NCBI RefSeq assembly: GCF_940143175.1
Contig: NZ_OW659496.1
Span: 1,612,001-1,676,000 of the forward strand
Direction of reading: 5' to 3'
DNA length: 64,000 nucleotides
Source: Erysipelothrix amsterdamensis
GTDB taxonomy: Bacteria > Bacillota_I > Bacilli_A > Erysipelotrichales > Erysipelotrichaceae
Part shown: piece by piece, positions 36,484 through 45,251 of the stretch
Layout: every line of letters starts with the position of its first letter
Numbering within the stretch: position 1 is the first letter of the stretch
Program-made: the position numbers and the translations under genes
Notes under the pieces: generated by a model
Told to the model about the DNA's origin: nothing
The model's input: the letters and a program-made list of their open reading frames with translations, nothing else
Databases searched by the model: none

Positions 36484-38289
36484 TTATTCGTACAATTCCA
36501 TCCAAATTACATTTCCATTATAGTCTAAGTATTCACGAGAATATTTTGTCGTTCCTACAGCTATACCATCTGCATCAAATGGACTGATTGAGGAATAGAA
36601 CTTATCTGTAAGAATCGCTCCCTCTTCGTCAATTATTGAGAAATAATTAGAATGTTCTGTTTGAATCATAAAATATGATCGATCTGTAAACGTTAAGTCT
36701 TTGTATATGGACCCTCTCCAAACAGTATTTTTGTTATATGCATTCAGTTCATCGTACTCAATGACTTTATGTTTTGGAACCATAGTCATTGGGAACGGTT
36801 TTGAATCACGTGCATCGTTAAACTCATTTCGTGCATCAATTGTTGGTTTTACAGTTTCATAATCCACAACTAATGGATTTCCGATTTTACGATACAATTT
36901 ACTTGAATATGATCTTTCGCCGATAGTTTCTTCAACAAACGGTCCATATATCTTAAATCGACTCTTAGCAGTCGGTAATTCAACAATTTGTCCTTTTTCA
37001 TTCACGATACCATAAGTTAAGAAGTCTTCACCTTTTTTAACTTTTTCGCTATCTGGGAACTTCACAGATAAATGAACTAGATTTGGATCATATAGTGCTT
37101 CTTGGGCGTAAACAGTGCGCATCTTGTTTTGTTGATAATCTTTAACTTGGGCTTTAACTAATTCACCATTTTGAACTTCAAATGCGTACATGTTATTAAA
37201 ACTTGCATAGTTCTTTTGGAAAATTGTCTCGAGGTTTAGTCGCGTCGGTGAATATTCATAACCCGTACGTTTTACCTGTTTTGCTAATTCATTATAGAAC
37301 TGAGTTCCATTAAAACCTAATAAGACTACAAACGCTAATTTATAGATTTTTTTATCTTCATATAGACTTAAAATCATCGGCAGAGTGATTACAGTAGCAT
37401 AATAGCCAAATACTGTAATACGTGTTCCCAATACTTTTGAGAATGGAAGATAGAAGTAGAGCAACATATTCAACAACACAAAATCGATAAGATTTTTTTG
37501 TTTTGAATATTTTTCAGTTAATTTATTGTAGTGTAAAATTGTAACCGCAAAAATTGAAAATCTCAATAAAAAGGGTACACTCAATATTTTTATATGATCT
37601 GCATCTGAGTACAGAAGCAGTTTCGATAACACGGGGATGTTTTGAAAAATGGATAAAACAGCAGGTGTAAAAATCAATCGAGTTAATGGGAATAATACGA
37701 AAATTAACACAAACCATTTAAACGACCACTTGATTTTGGTAGCCAAGTACAGAACAGGAACAACAAGTGCAGTTCCATGAATAAAGAACAAAATAAACGT
37801 GGTCAAACCTTTGATTTTCCAATCGAAATCTCGATCACGGTTAAAGTAAACATACATTGAGCCAACAATAACAATAACTTGTCGCAACGCTCCAAGATTC
37901 CAATATAAGAAAAATGTAGAGAAGTAGAGTAAGGTCGCCATCTCAAAATTATCAGAACTGTCTTTAATCCATAATAAGGCTACGAGTAAAATACCCGTAC
38001 AGAGTAACCCTGAAAAAATGTGATAGTTCATACCTAATGCACGACCACCCAGCATCAATACCTTAAACAAGGTTTCAATTTTGGGAAGACTTGCGAAAGA
38101 ATCGTTAATCCGATGCGGATCAATGGATTCGTAAATCGTCTGATATGAAAAATAATCTGCCCCAACTCCAAATCTTAAGAAAATAATCAAGATAAACGGA
38201 ACTGCAGCAACAATAAATTTTTTCTTTGTTTCTAAGTGCTTTCCAAAATACAAAAACGCACATAAGTATATAAAACTAAAATAATACAC
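36484..38289 (-). CDS. EpsG-like polysaccharide polymerase with C-terminal extension
   Basis: A 601-residue membrane protein. About ten to eleven TM segments (1-340) include FGVGADYFSYQTIYESI, the EpsG/Wzy-type motif after the second helix, and GALRQVIVIVGSMYVYF. The last about 250 residues form a hydrophilic domain (FQKNYASFNNMYAFEV to NGNVIWMELYE) not usual in EpsG, ending in WG-repeat-like strands (IIDEEGAILTDKFYSSISPF; YLDYNGNVIWM). The start is taken as GTG at 38289 because GAGGAG lies six bases before it; an ATG 30 bases upstream lacks a ribosome site. It probably polymerises a surface glycan with the Stealth protein downstream. Confidence 0.75.
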   Translation of the reverse strand: MYYFSFIYLCAFLYFGKHLETKKKFIVAAVPFILIIFLRFGVGADYFSYQTIYESIDPHRINDSFASLPKIETLFKVLMLGGRALGMNYHIFSGLLCTGILLVALLWIKDSSDNFEMATLLYFSTFFLYWNLGALRQVIVIVGSMYVYFNRDRDFDWKIKGLTTFILFFIHGTALVVPVLYLATKIKWSFKWFVLIFVLFPLTRLIFTPAVLSIFQNIPVLSKLLLYSDADHIKILSVPFLLRFSIFAVTILHYNKLTEKYSKQKNLIDFVLLNMLLYFYLPFSKVLGTRITVFGYYATVITLPMILSLYEDKKIYKLAFVVLLGFNGTQFYNELAKQVKRTGYEYSPTRLNLETIFQKNYASFNNMYAFEVQNGELVKAQVKDYQQNKMRTVYAQEALYDPNLVHLSVKFPDSEKVKKGEDFLTYGIVNEKGQIVELPTAKSRFKIYGPFVEETIGERSYSSKLYRKIGNPLVVDYETVKPTIDARNEFNDARDSKPFPMTMVPKHKVIEYDELNAYNKNTVWRGSIYKDLTFTDRSYFMIQTEHSNYFSIIDEEGAILTDKFYSSISPFDADGIAVGTTKYSREYLDYNGNVIWMELYE

Positions 38290-38388
38290 AATAAGCTCCT
38301 CACATTCATTAAACTTCATACATAAATATCAATTAATCATTCATGTCATTTTTAAAAATACATATCTGTATTCTCGTTAAATACCAAT

Positions 38389-38415
38389 ATTATAATACCA
38401 TATTATTAAAGGCAA
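38389..38415 (-). promoter_or_regulatory. Possible promoter of the EpsG/Stealth unit
   Basis: A perfect TATAAT (38389-38394 on the minus strand) with TTGCCT as a -35 candidate at 38410-38415. The spacer of 15 bp is short, so this is only a candidate. Confidence 0.35.
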
Positions 38416-38483
38416 TACTTTTAATGTATCTTTGATTTACTCATTACCTCTATGTCCTATCCTGAATGTGAGGGCAATTGCTG

Positions 38484-39305
38484 CTATTGTTTTCGATATG
38501 CGGCTTCAATCATGTCATATTCATCAGTGATTGCCGCCAATATTCCATATGCATCATCGATTTCTATTCCTTGTTTTTCAAAATATGCCATCATTGCGGA
38601 AAAATACTTATATTCATCGCTTTGTGGATAAAAGAGACGATCAAGATTTAAGGTATAGTTTTCTAGATATTCAGTTGTAAGAATAAGACTAAACGTTTCT
38701 CTTCCCACAACTGTTTGTCTTCTTCGATAATTTAACCCTTCCTGTGTCGCTGGATCATACCCTTTATTATTAAAGTATATTTTCATTGACTCAATTGAAG
38801 CATAAGGAATTTGTTTCGTTTTTCGTTTACCAATAAAACTGAGTATTGTTGCTGTGAGTTTTAAGTTGGTTCCTACATATACCTCAATCCCTTGATTCCA
38901 AATGATAAAGAAATCATAGTAGTCTTTAAAATTTCGAAAACCTATGAGACTTACCATTCCATAACAATATCCAAATGCAAGAAGCACCACAATCAAATGT
39001 GGCTTCATTGTATAGGTCACAAAGCACACCAATGTCGTAATGAGTACAAATATCACGAAGAAGACTTTCGTCGTATTTTGACCAAAACTAAAGGGAATTG
39101 GGAAGCTTTCTTTTCCTTTCACCAATTCATCTAATGGAATTCCAAGTATCTCACCCAATCGAACGAGATTATCGATCGATGGAAGACTTTCGCCTCGTTC
39201 CCATTTAGAAATTGATTGACGAGAAATATTTAGCTTTTCTGCCAACATATCCTGACTCATCTTTTGCTCTGTTCGATAAAATTTAATTTGTTGGTTTATA
39301 ATCAT
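38484..39305 (-). CDS. XRE-family regulator with membrane segments
   Basis: A 273-residue protein. An N-terminal helix-turn-helix of the XRE/Cro type (residues about 5-62: QKMSQDMLAEKLNISRQSISKWERGESLPSIDNLVRLGEIL) is joined to two TM segments (about 78-120, TKVFFVIFVLITTLVCFVTY and LIVVLLAFGYCYGMVSLIGF) and a cytoplasmic PH-like region of about 120 residues. Membrane-tethered XRE regulators of this layout are common in Bacillota; their signals are mostly unknown. The ATG at 39305 follows GGAG with eight-base spacing. It follows a 105-residue membrane protein gene, but a terminator separates them. Confidence 0.8.
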   Translation of the reverse strand: MIINQQIKFYRTEQKMSQDMLAEKLNISRQSISKWERGESLPSIDNLVRLGEILGIPLDELVKGKESFPIPFSFGQNTTKVFFVIFVLITTLVCFVTYTMKPHLIVVLLAFGYCYGMVSLIGFRNFKDYYDFFIIWNQGIEVYVGTNLKLTATILSFIGKRKTKQIPYASIESMKIYFNNKGYDPATQEGLNYRRRQTVVGRETFSLILTTEYLENYTLNLDRLFYPQSDEYKYFSAMMAYFEKQGIEIDDAYGILAAITDEYDMIEAAYRKQ

Positions 39306-39385
39306 ATTCACCACTCCTTCTATCCAAATCCTAGCATAGAGCTCTTTTCTAACCTAGAACCGTCTGGTTGCGGCAAAGAAAAAAA

Positions 39386-39399
39386 CTACTTATGAGTAG
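39386..39399 (-). terminator. Terminator overlapping the end of the small membrane protein gene
   Basis: Short stem CTACT / AGTAG with a four-base centre and a T run on the minus strand. The stem includes the last codons of the gene. Confidence 0.65.
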
Positions 39400-39707
39400 C
39401 TTTCTCTTAAATTATAGTGTTTGACATAAAAATAAAGTGAAATACCGTTGAGGATAAAAGCCACCAGACAACAGCCCATAATAATCGTGAACATTGTTGG
39501 TGCTATATCTCCAATTGTACCGAAATCATCGCGATTCACAAGGCGGACAATAAGATAATATTCGCTCAATAAAAACAAGATTGGAAAGATAAACGATAAA
39601 GAATAGTAAAGATACCAATGTTTCATACGTCCCGTTAAACTCCTAAATAGATTCAACAATACGATTACAACAGAACAAATACCTGTAATTGGCCATAGAT
39701 ATTCCAT
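39390..39707 (-). CDS. Small integral membrane protein, unknown
   Basis: A 105-residue protein with three clear hydrophobic spans (EYLWPITGICSVVIVLLNLF; YLYYSLSFIFPILFLLSEYYLIV; PTMFTIIMGCCLVAFILNGISLYFYV). No family is recognised. The ATG at 39707 follows GGAGGTGA; an earlier in-frame start overlaps that ribosome site. It sits just upstream of, and co-directional with, the membrane-tethered XRE regulator, so it may be regulated by it or sense with it, but a terminator hairpin lies between them. Function unknown. Confidence 0.6.
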   Translation of the reverse strand: MEYLWPITGICSVVIVLLNLFRSLTGRMKHWYLYYSLSFIFPILFLLSEYYLIVRLVNRDDFGTIGDIAPTMFTIIMGCCLVAFILNGISLYFYVKHYNLRESYS

Positions 39708-39757
39708 TAGAATCACCTCCATTATATTAACTTCATTCTATCATGTAACCAAAAGTA

Positions 39758-39786
39758 AAAACAAACAGTTTCATACTGTTTGTTTT
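39758..39786 (-). terminator. Terminator of the LPNTG surface protein gene
   Basis: Twelve-base perfect stem AAAACAAACAGT / ACTGTTTGTTTT with loop TTCAT and T tracts. Confidence 0.88.
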
Positions 39787-39799
39787 TATACATGTTTAT

Positions 39800-42700
39800 C
39801 TATTTACGGCGCTTTTTAGAACCTTTTAATACAAACAGACTGCCAAGTCCTATTACGAGATAAGGCGTCTTCAACGCGGCTATACCCGTGTTTGGTAAGG
39901 TTGGAGTTGGCTTATCAGATTCTTTTGGGGTTTCCCTTGGATTATCTTTTGGTGTTTCTTTTGGTGTTTCTTTTGGATCTTCTTCATATGGTTTATTCGG
40001 CTTATCTTCTGGAGGTATAACGCCGGTACGAACTGCTACTTTTAGCGGTTCAATGGCTGGATGACCATTAATTGCGACCGCAAATGAATTCCACGCTGTT
40101 AAGTTTGGTTGATTCATTAGTTCTTGTTTAACCACATCCGGATAGGTCATTTCAGATTGGAATGCGAACTCAAAATCTTGAAGTTCCGAAAGTTCTTTTT
40201 GATCTTTCAATTCAATTTTGAAACTTTTAATCGTCTGCCATTCCATCACATCCGAAGCCGTGATCCAATTTGGATCAGTAGTATCTTTATCCTCTATTGT
40301 GTCAAAGCCTTCAGTTGTGAGGACGCGATTCAGATCTCCACGACTTGGATTGTTAGACGTACTATAAAATACATCAAACAGTGTTTCATCAACCCCTATC
40401 GGACCAGTTAGACTTACATCAAATTCACTATTACGTTGTGTGAAGTCTGTAATGCCACGATCACCAATATTAGGTAGAATATCCATCAATACAAATTCTT
40501 GTATCGCTTTTCCCGTACGATTTGAGAGTTGTAATTTATAATCAATCTTATCGTCTAACTCGATAAATGCTTGCATATCATAGAGTGCATCGTTTTCATT
40601 CTTTACCCATTTCTTAATTTTAAGTTGATAGTCTGAAATCATCTGATAATGATTTTGACTTTGAAGCATTTTTTTAGATTCAAAAGTACTTTGTGTTGTA
40701 TATCCATCATAATCAATTAAAAGGGTATCTTGGATTGTTGGATTTGAAACGGAAAGTGTTTCAAATGTATCATTAGCTTCAAGTAAGGTAAATATTTTAA
40801 GATTAAGGTCTTGATATGTCCCCGAGATATCCACATCAAAAACTTGGCTTGTGGATTCATAAGGTGCAAGTTGTGCTAGGTCCCACACGATATGATAGAC
40901 ATCATGATTTCCACGACGCTGATCAAGTCGTTCGATCGATTTAATATTACCTTGTGGGCTAAGATCTTTAAATTGAACACTTCTGGGTACATAAATAATC
41001 GAATGCACATTATCTTTAACTGCACCAACTGAAGAGGGTTCATTCACAATTTCAACTTTTAGTTTATTTGAACCTTTGTATATTTGACCTTTATATTGAT
41101 CAATAAGTTCAATGGAATTGGTTACAGTTGGATGGTATGCTTCTTGATTTTTAGTTACATTGGCCCAACGTGGTGCAGCAAGAAAGTGAAATCCTTCAAA
41201 CCAGGCATTTACACGACCATCTGGGAAAGTAATGGTATAATCATTTTCTGCATTTTCCTTAAAATCATAGAGTTCACGAACGACATCATTACTGATTCCA
41301 TAACGAAACGCTGTATCAATATCCATCTCATTTTTAAGCTCTGTAATGTTGTCTTTCGAATCCTGCCGCCATGTGTCCTTAATCGTAAAGGTATAGGTAG
41401 GCATGCGTGAAAGTCCATTATGTTCTTGAGGTAAAGGTTCATCAATCATCATTCCAGGAACTGTTGTTTGGAAATCATATTGTACTTTAGAGATTTGAGT
41501 TGTTTCGGATAAATTCTTTTGTTTTAATATTTCTTCACGTGAAATGATTTGATCATGTTCTAAATCTTTAAATGTTGCGATAATTTGATTGTTATCATCA
41601 TAAACATGAGCATGGAGAATGGGTTGTTCATGAAGAGGTGTTGCATCCCCATAATCTGTAGTTGGACGATAATCAAAGCGTCCTGGGGCTTTAAACGACT
41701 CAAGACGTAAATGCTTATTAATGTAGTAGTTCCACTTATATTCCACATAACGATCGTCTGCACCATGTTCTAATGCAGTCATTTGATGTGCATAGGTTAA
41801 TGTTGCCCAAGGATAGACGGTTGGACGTTTATTTAGTGCTTCAAAATCAGTAGAATGGTTGCCGAACGGATCAATAGGACTAAAATGTCCTGGAACGTAC
41901 CAGTTACCGTCAACTTCTGGTGTTTCACTCTCAGAAGGATAGAGCGTCGTTCCCGCATAACCTTGATCTTCTAGCACAACACCATCTACATTAATAAATT
42001 TAAGACGTGATGTAACTCCAACTCCAGAAACAGGGTCATCTAAAGATCCTGGTTTTGCTTGATAGTTCACTTTAAATTCTTGATGGAATAGGGTCGAATC
42101 AAATTGATCTTGTTGATCGTAACTTGGAGCATCAAAATACCATGTAAGTGTACGGGCATCGTAGTCAACGAAATCAGGATTCGGGCCCGAAATCATACCC
42201 TTATAATCCAAGGATTCGTGATACGTTTCAGAAATCGAAATCTGTGTTCCTTCTTTAATATATAGTTGGCCTTGAGATTGACGATCAATTTGCGCTTTAG
42301 TAACCCAGACACTTTCCATTCCAGGACTTAAGCCGAGGGATCCTTGATGTTTAGAATTTTTTAAACCATCATACGCCTTTGATATTTTTAATGGGCTGCT
42401 AGCTTGGACTTTCGTATTTAAGTTAAGCGTTGGGTTCGATCGCTGATCTGTAGATACTTTGATATCAAAATAAAGATTTTCCGTTGTTTTCGTAATACCA
42501 TTAGGTACTGTGAAAACGAGAGGAAGCTCTAGATACGTTCCAGATTCAAATACATCACGTGTAATTAGAAGCCCCTGTTTATCACGTGTAACGTTATATG
42601 GTTCACCCAATATATTTTTTATTGAGGTTATGTCTATTTGTACAAATTGAGGCATCAATACTTCTACCTTTAAGTTGGTAAACGTTGTATGGGCGCCGGT

Positions 42701-42868
42701 TGCTTTGAGTTTTAATTCAATACTATTCTTTGCCCCAGTATTGAATGAATCATAAGTCATCTGTGCATAACTTTCTAAATTAAATGCTTCATAACTTGCA
42801 TTTAACGGAATTATAGATAGAATAAATAAAAAACTAGACAATGCAATCATCAATTTCTTTTTCATCAT
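39800..42868 (-). CDS. LPNTG wall-anchored surface protein
   Basis: A 1,022-residue secreted protein: signal peptide (MMKKKLMIALSSFLFILSIIPLNAS), a long adhesin region, a proline/charge-rich wall-spanning linker built of KETPKETPKDNPRETPKE-type repeats, LPNTGIAAL, a hydrophobic span and the tail KGSKKRRK. Residues about 800-960 share a domain with the IS-interrupted adhesin: LPNIGDRGIT matches LPNLGDSTIT, FYSTSNNPSRGDL matches SYSTSENPERFDA, and AWNSFAVAING matches AYNSIAYRG. Two adjacent ATGs (42868, 42865) follow AAAGGAG; the choice is open. A Mga-like regulator is encoded directly upstream and a palindromic site lies between them. The ligand is unknown. Confidence 0.87.
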   Translation of the reverse strand: MMKKKLMIALSSFLFILSIIPLNASYEAFNLESYAQMTYDSFNTGAKNSIELKLKATGAHTTFTNLKVEVLMPQFVQIDITSIKNILGEPYNVTRDKQGLLITRDVFESGTYLELPLVFTVPNGITKTTENLYFDIKVSTDQRSNPTLNLNTKVQASSPLKISKAYDGLKNSKHQGSLGLSPGMESVWVTKAQIDRQSQGQLYIKEGTQISISETYHESLDYKGMISGPNPDFVDYDARTLTWYFDAPSYDQQDQFDSTLFHQEFKVNYQAKPGSLDDPVSGVGVTSRLKFINVDGVVLEDQGYAGTTLYPSESETPEVDGNWYVPGHFSPIDPFGNHSTDFEALNKRPTVYPWATLTYAHQMTALEHGADDRYVEYKWNYYINKHLRLESFKAPGRFDYRPTTDYGDATPLHEQPILHAHVYDDNNQIIATFKDLEHDQIISREEILKQKNLSETTQISKVQYDFQTTVPGMMIDEPLPQEHNGLSRMPTYTFTIKDTWRQDSKDNITELKNEMDIDTAFRYGISNDVVRELYDFKENAENDYTITFPDGRVNAWFEGFHFLAAPRWANVTKNQEAYHPTVTNSIELIDQYKGQIYKGSNKLKVEIVNEPSSVGAVKDNVHSIIYVPRSVQFKDLSPQGNIKSIERLDQRRGNHDVYHIVWDLAQLAPYESTSQVFDVDISGTYQDLNLKIFTLLEANDTFETLSVSNPTIQDTLLIDYDGYTTQSTFESKKMLQSQNHYQMISDYQLKIKKWVKNENDALYDMQAFIELDDKIDYKLQLSNRTGKAIQEFVLMDILPNIGDRGITDFTQRNSEFDVSLTGPIGVDETLFDVFYSTSNNPSRGDLNRVLTTEGFDTIEDKDTTDPNWITASDVMEWQTIKSFKIELKDQKELSELQDFEFAFQSEMTYPDVVKQELMNQPNLTAWNSFAVAINGHPAIEPLKVAVRTGVIPPEDKPNKPYEEDPKETPKETPKDNPRETPKESDKPTPTLPNTGIAALKTPYLVIGLGSLFVLKGSKKRRK

Positions 42869-42887
42869 AACACTCCTTTGTTGTATC

Positions 42888-42893
42888 ATTATA
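42888..42893 (-). promoter_or_regulatory. Candidate -10 box of the LPNTG surface protein
   Basis: A perfect TATAAT on the minus strand, 20 bp before the start codon. No match to TTGACA is found at the right distance, so the promoter may depend on an activator. Confidence 0.45.
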
Positions 42894-42960
42894 ACGGAAC
42901 AGTGGACGTGTCTGACATTCACGATTTACAGTGGTTTTGTAGATCTTGGGTGTCGGCAAT

Positions 42961-42976
42961 TGTGATGCAAATCACA
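42961..42976. promoter_or_regulatory. CRP/ArcR-type palindrome TGTGATGCAAATCACA
   Basis: A perfect 16-bp palindrome fitting TGTGA-N6-TCACA, the site recognised by CRP and by Gram-positive Crp/Fnr regulators such as ArcR. It begins one base after the Mga-like gene's stop codon and is centred about 100 bp upstream of the LPNTG protein start. No T tract follows it, so it is unlikely to be a terminator. Confidence 0.6.
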
Positions 42977-44371
42977 TTAAAAAAACAATTTTTCAAGAAT
43001 CCCTAAGTATTGTTTTTGTGTCGGGTAATCATCAATGAGGATTGCATCAGTCACAGTAGGAATATTGCCAATACATAGGTCATAGTCCAGCGAACTTAAC
43101 TCAAAATAACTCATACAGTCAATTATTATTTGCTTCGGGTCCAGTTTAAATCGCGTCATAATCTCATTACGAATGTAAACGGCATGTTGATATCCCAAAT
43201 CTGAATAGATTAAAACATGTTGAGTTCGTGCTTCATAACTTAATATTTCCGGACAATTCATAATTGTCCAATACAAAAAATCATCGATATATAATTGAGG
43301 GTCAAGAGGCATTAGGTCGTTTGTTATCATGAGTGATTGATACACATCGGCACGTAATTGGGGATGATCCGTATTAAATGCATTCATAAAATCCGATATC
43401 CGATCAATAAATAAAGATGTTTTAAAAGGATAGAGGGTATAATTATTTAATAGCGTTCGATGAATTAAGCTCATGAATGCTTGCGTATCCGAGCTTAATT
43501 CATAATCATATGTATGCATTAATTTCGAAATAAAAGCATCCGTGAACCGTTTGGTAGCTAAAGTGTCCAAGATTTGTGTGTGATAATACATGACTTCATT
43601 CAAACTTTGCTTACTACGTGTAATATCATAATTTCGATAACCCCGAAAAACACCTGAGAAGTCCATCGTATTAGCTTGATACTCTGGAATCATCGATAGA
43701 TTGCTATGAAAACCTTGCTGTTCTCTTAGGTCCGATATAGCAAATAAAATAACACTGAAGACAAGAGTCAAGCTATCATGATAAATCCCTTTTTGATCGA
43801 AAGCCTTGCGAATTAATGCCTTCGCAACTTCCGTGTTAATTTGTAAGATATCGTCTAAATTTTCTGTACCGTAAAGTTCTAAAACCAAACACGTTACAAA
43901 TTTACGTACATAATGTTCTTGATCTGAAACGATACTTACAGGCCTACTTCCATTACGTTGAAACTGTATGGCACTTGACGCAAATTCTTGATTCATGATT
44001 CGTAAAGTACGATAGAACGTCGATTCACTGATGTAGAACTGAGTCATGCGTTCTTCATTAGGAGTCATCGGATTCTTTACAATATCAATAAAAAGAGAAA
44101 TCGCCAGCGATCGCATTAAAAAAACACGCAATATCCGTTCATTCATCTTTTGATTGTATTCTCTAACAAAATAACGACCATTATCTTTTTCTATCGTGAG
44201 CAAAGGTTCCCATTCTTGTGCAATTTGGTCAAGATACGTGTAAATCGTTTTTTCAGAACATCTACAGTGTTTGGATAAGTCCACAACTGAAGCGTGTGGC
44301 TGAATATCACTGTTGAGGTAAGTAATGAGTTGATAATGATTGCGGTCTATAGTATTCAAAAGTTTTAACAT
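42977..44371 (-). CDS. Mga-like virulence-type transcriptional regulator
   Basis: A 464-residue regulator of the Mga/AtxA type. The N-terminus has two helix-turn-helix segments (about 25-50, ASVVDLSKHCRCSEKTIYTYLDQIA; about 110-135, MTQFYISESTFYRTLRIMNQEF). The middle resembles PTS-regulated domains, and the C-terminal about 85 residues (HVLIYSDLGYQHAVYIRNEI) look like the EIIB-like end of Mga proteins. In streptococci Mga activates adjacent surface-protein genes and responds to sugar supply through the PTS. Here the next gene, 108 bp downstream, encodes an LPNTG protein, a likely target by context. ATG follows GGAGAAG; an extended -10 promoter lies just upstream. Confidence 0.83.
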   Translation of the reverse strand: MLKLLNTIDRNHYQLITYLNSDIQPHASVVDLSKHCRCSEKTIYTYLDQIAQEWEPLLTIEKDNGRYFVREYNQKMNERILRVFLMRSLAISLFIDIVKNPMTPNEERMTQFYISESTFYRTLRIMNQEFASSAIQFQRNGSRPVSIVSDQEHYVRKFVTCLVLELYGTENLDDILQINTEVAKALIRKAFDQKGIYHDSLTLVFSVILFAISDLREQQGFHSNLSMIPEYQANTMDFSGVFRGYRNYDITRSKQSLNEVMYYHTQILDTLATKRFTDAFISKLMHTYDYELSSDTQAFMSLIHRTLLNNYTLYPFKTSLFIDRISDFMNAFNTDHPQLRADVYQSLMITNDLMPLDPQLYIDDFLYWTIMNCPEILSYEARTQHVLIYSDLGYQHAVYIRNEIMTRFKLDPKQIIIDCMSYFELSSLDYDLCIGNIPTVTDAILIDDYPTQKQYLGILEKLFF

Positions 44372-44408
44372 ATTGCTTCTCCATTCTTAAAGCGATTTAA
44401 GTTCTTAA

Positions 44409-44417
44409 ATTATAGCA
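44409..44417 (-). promoter_or_regulatory. Extended -10 promoter of the Mga-like gene
   Basis: On the minus strand TGCTATAAT is an exact TGnTATAAT extended -10 element, 38 bp before the start codon. The -35 is weak, as is common for such promoters. Confidence 0.55.
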
Positions 44418-44452
44418 TTCTAGTCAAAGAATTAAATTCATGATATTAAAAA

Positions 44453-44472
44453 AAACAACCCTAGGGTTGTTT
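44453..44472 (-). terminator. Terminator of the exporter operon
   Basis: A perfect palindrome with arms AAACAACCCT / AGGGTTGTTT followed by eight T on the minus strand. Confidence 0.85.
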
Positions 44473-44528
44473 ACACATCTATCTATTAAAAATTATATTG
44501 CAAACTATTGTTGATAAATAAACTTTGT

Positions 44529-45251
44529 TTAAGGTGTTCTAAAAAAAATATAAGCATTATTAAGCCCTAATAGATTGTAAATAAGCAACAAAAATATAAG
44601 ATGAAAAACTACAAAATAGAGAAAATTTTTCCATCTTCCTCTAAGACTAAAATGCTCTCGAAGTTTTATGAAAAACATCTTTGGATGGAGTAAGTCCCAT
44701 GAATTAAACCGGACTTCACGTCCAAGATAGATTCCGATAACCACTCCCAGAATTATCAGCACCGCAGAGAGTTGGATTAGGACTTGATCGCGCGTTTGAA
44801 TAATAATTGGATCAATGATAACCAAATAGCCCAATTGCACAATCATTATATTAAGCATCGTATTTAGAATACCTGATAACGCAAATGATGTTACAGAAAT
44901 AATATCGTACCAGATTGGCACTTCATACTCGTCCATGTCCCTATGTGTCAAATTCAACTCCGTGAGCAAGTAAGTCGCATTTGGTAGTAATGCAATCCAA
45001 ATGATCGAGCCAAATACAAAAGTAATATTTGATAAAAATAATATTATCCGCATCTGAGTGATCGCGAAAACATAACGCATTCCCAATGTAAAACTAATGG
45101 TAATCAAGAGAACTACAAATGGTATAAGTGATAATTTTAAATTACGAATCATAGGTTTAAAGAGCGTTACACGGTAGATTTTTGGGCGTATAATTATTGT
45201 AAAATAGGCGAATACATTAAAGAGCAAAGTACTTACTAATAAGGATTTCAT
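44529..45251 (-). CDS. DUF1361 membrane protein
   Basis: A 240-residue polytopic protein with six to seven TM segments. The DUF1361 hallmark is clear: LPNATYLLTELNLTHR followed by VPIWYDIISVTSFALSG. The family's function is unknown. Its gene overlaps the stop of the ABC ATPase gene by four bases (ATGA), so it is translationally coupled to the exporter and ends the operon. A role in the export process, or in protection against the same toxic compound, is an inference. Start ATG after AAAGGA. Confidence 0.82.
   Translation of the reverse strand: MKSLLVSTLLFNVFAYFTIIIRPKIYRVTLFKPMIRNLKLSLIPFVVLLITISFTLGMRYVFAITQMRIILFLSNITFVFGSIIWIALLPNATYLLTELNLTHRDMDEYEVPIWYDIISVTSFALSGILNTMLNIMIVQLGYLVIIDPIIIQTRDQVLIQLSAVLIILGVVIGIYLGREVRFNSWDLLHPKMFFIKLREHFSLRGRWKNFLYFVVFHLIFLLLIYNLLGLNNAYIFFRTP

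Noticed and set aside
42961-42976. Palindrome after the Mga-like gene as its terminator
   Set aside because: The six-base arms are short and no T tract follows on the minus strand; the exact TGTGA-N6-TCACA form fits a protein-binding site better.
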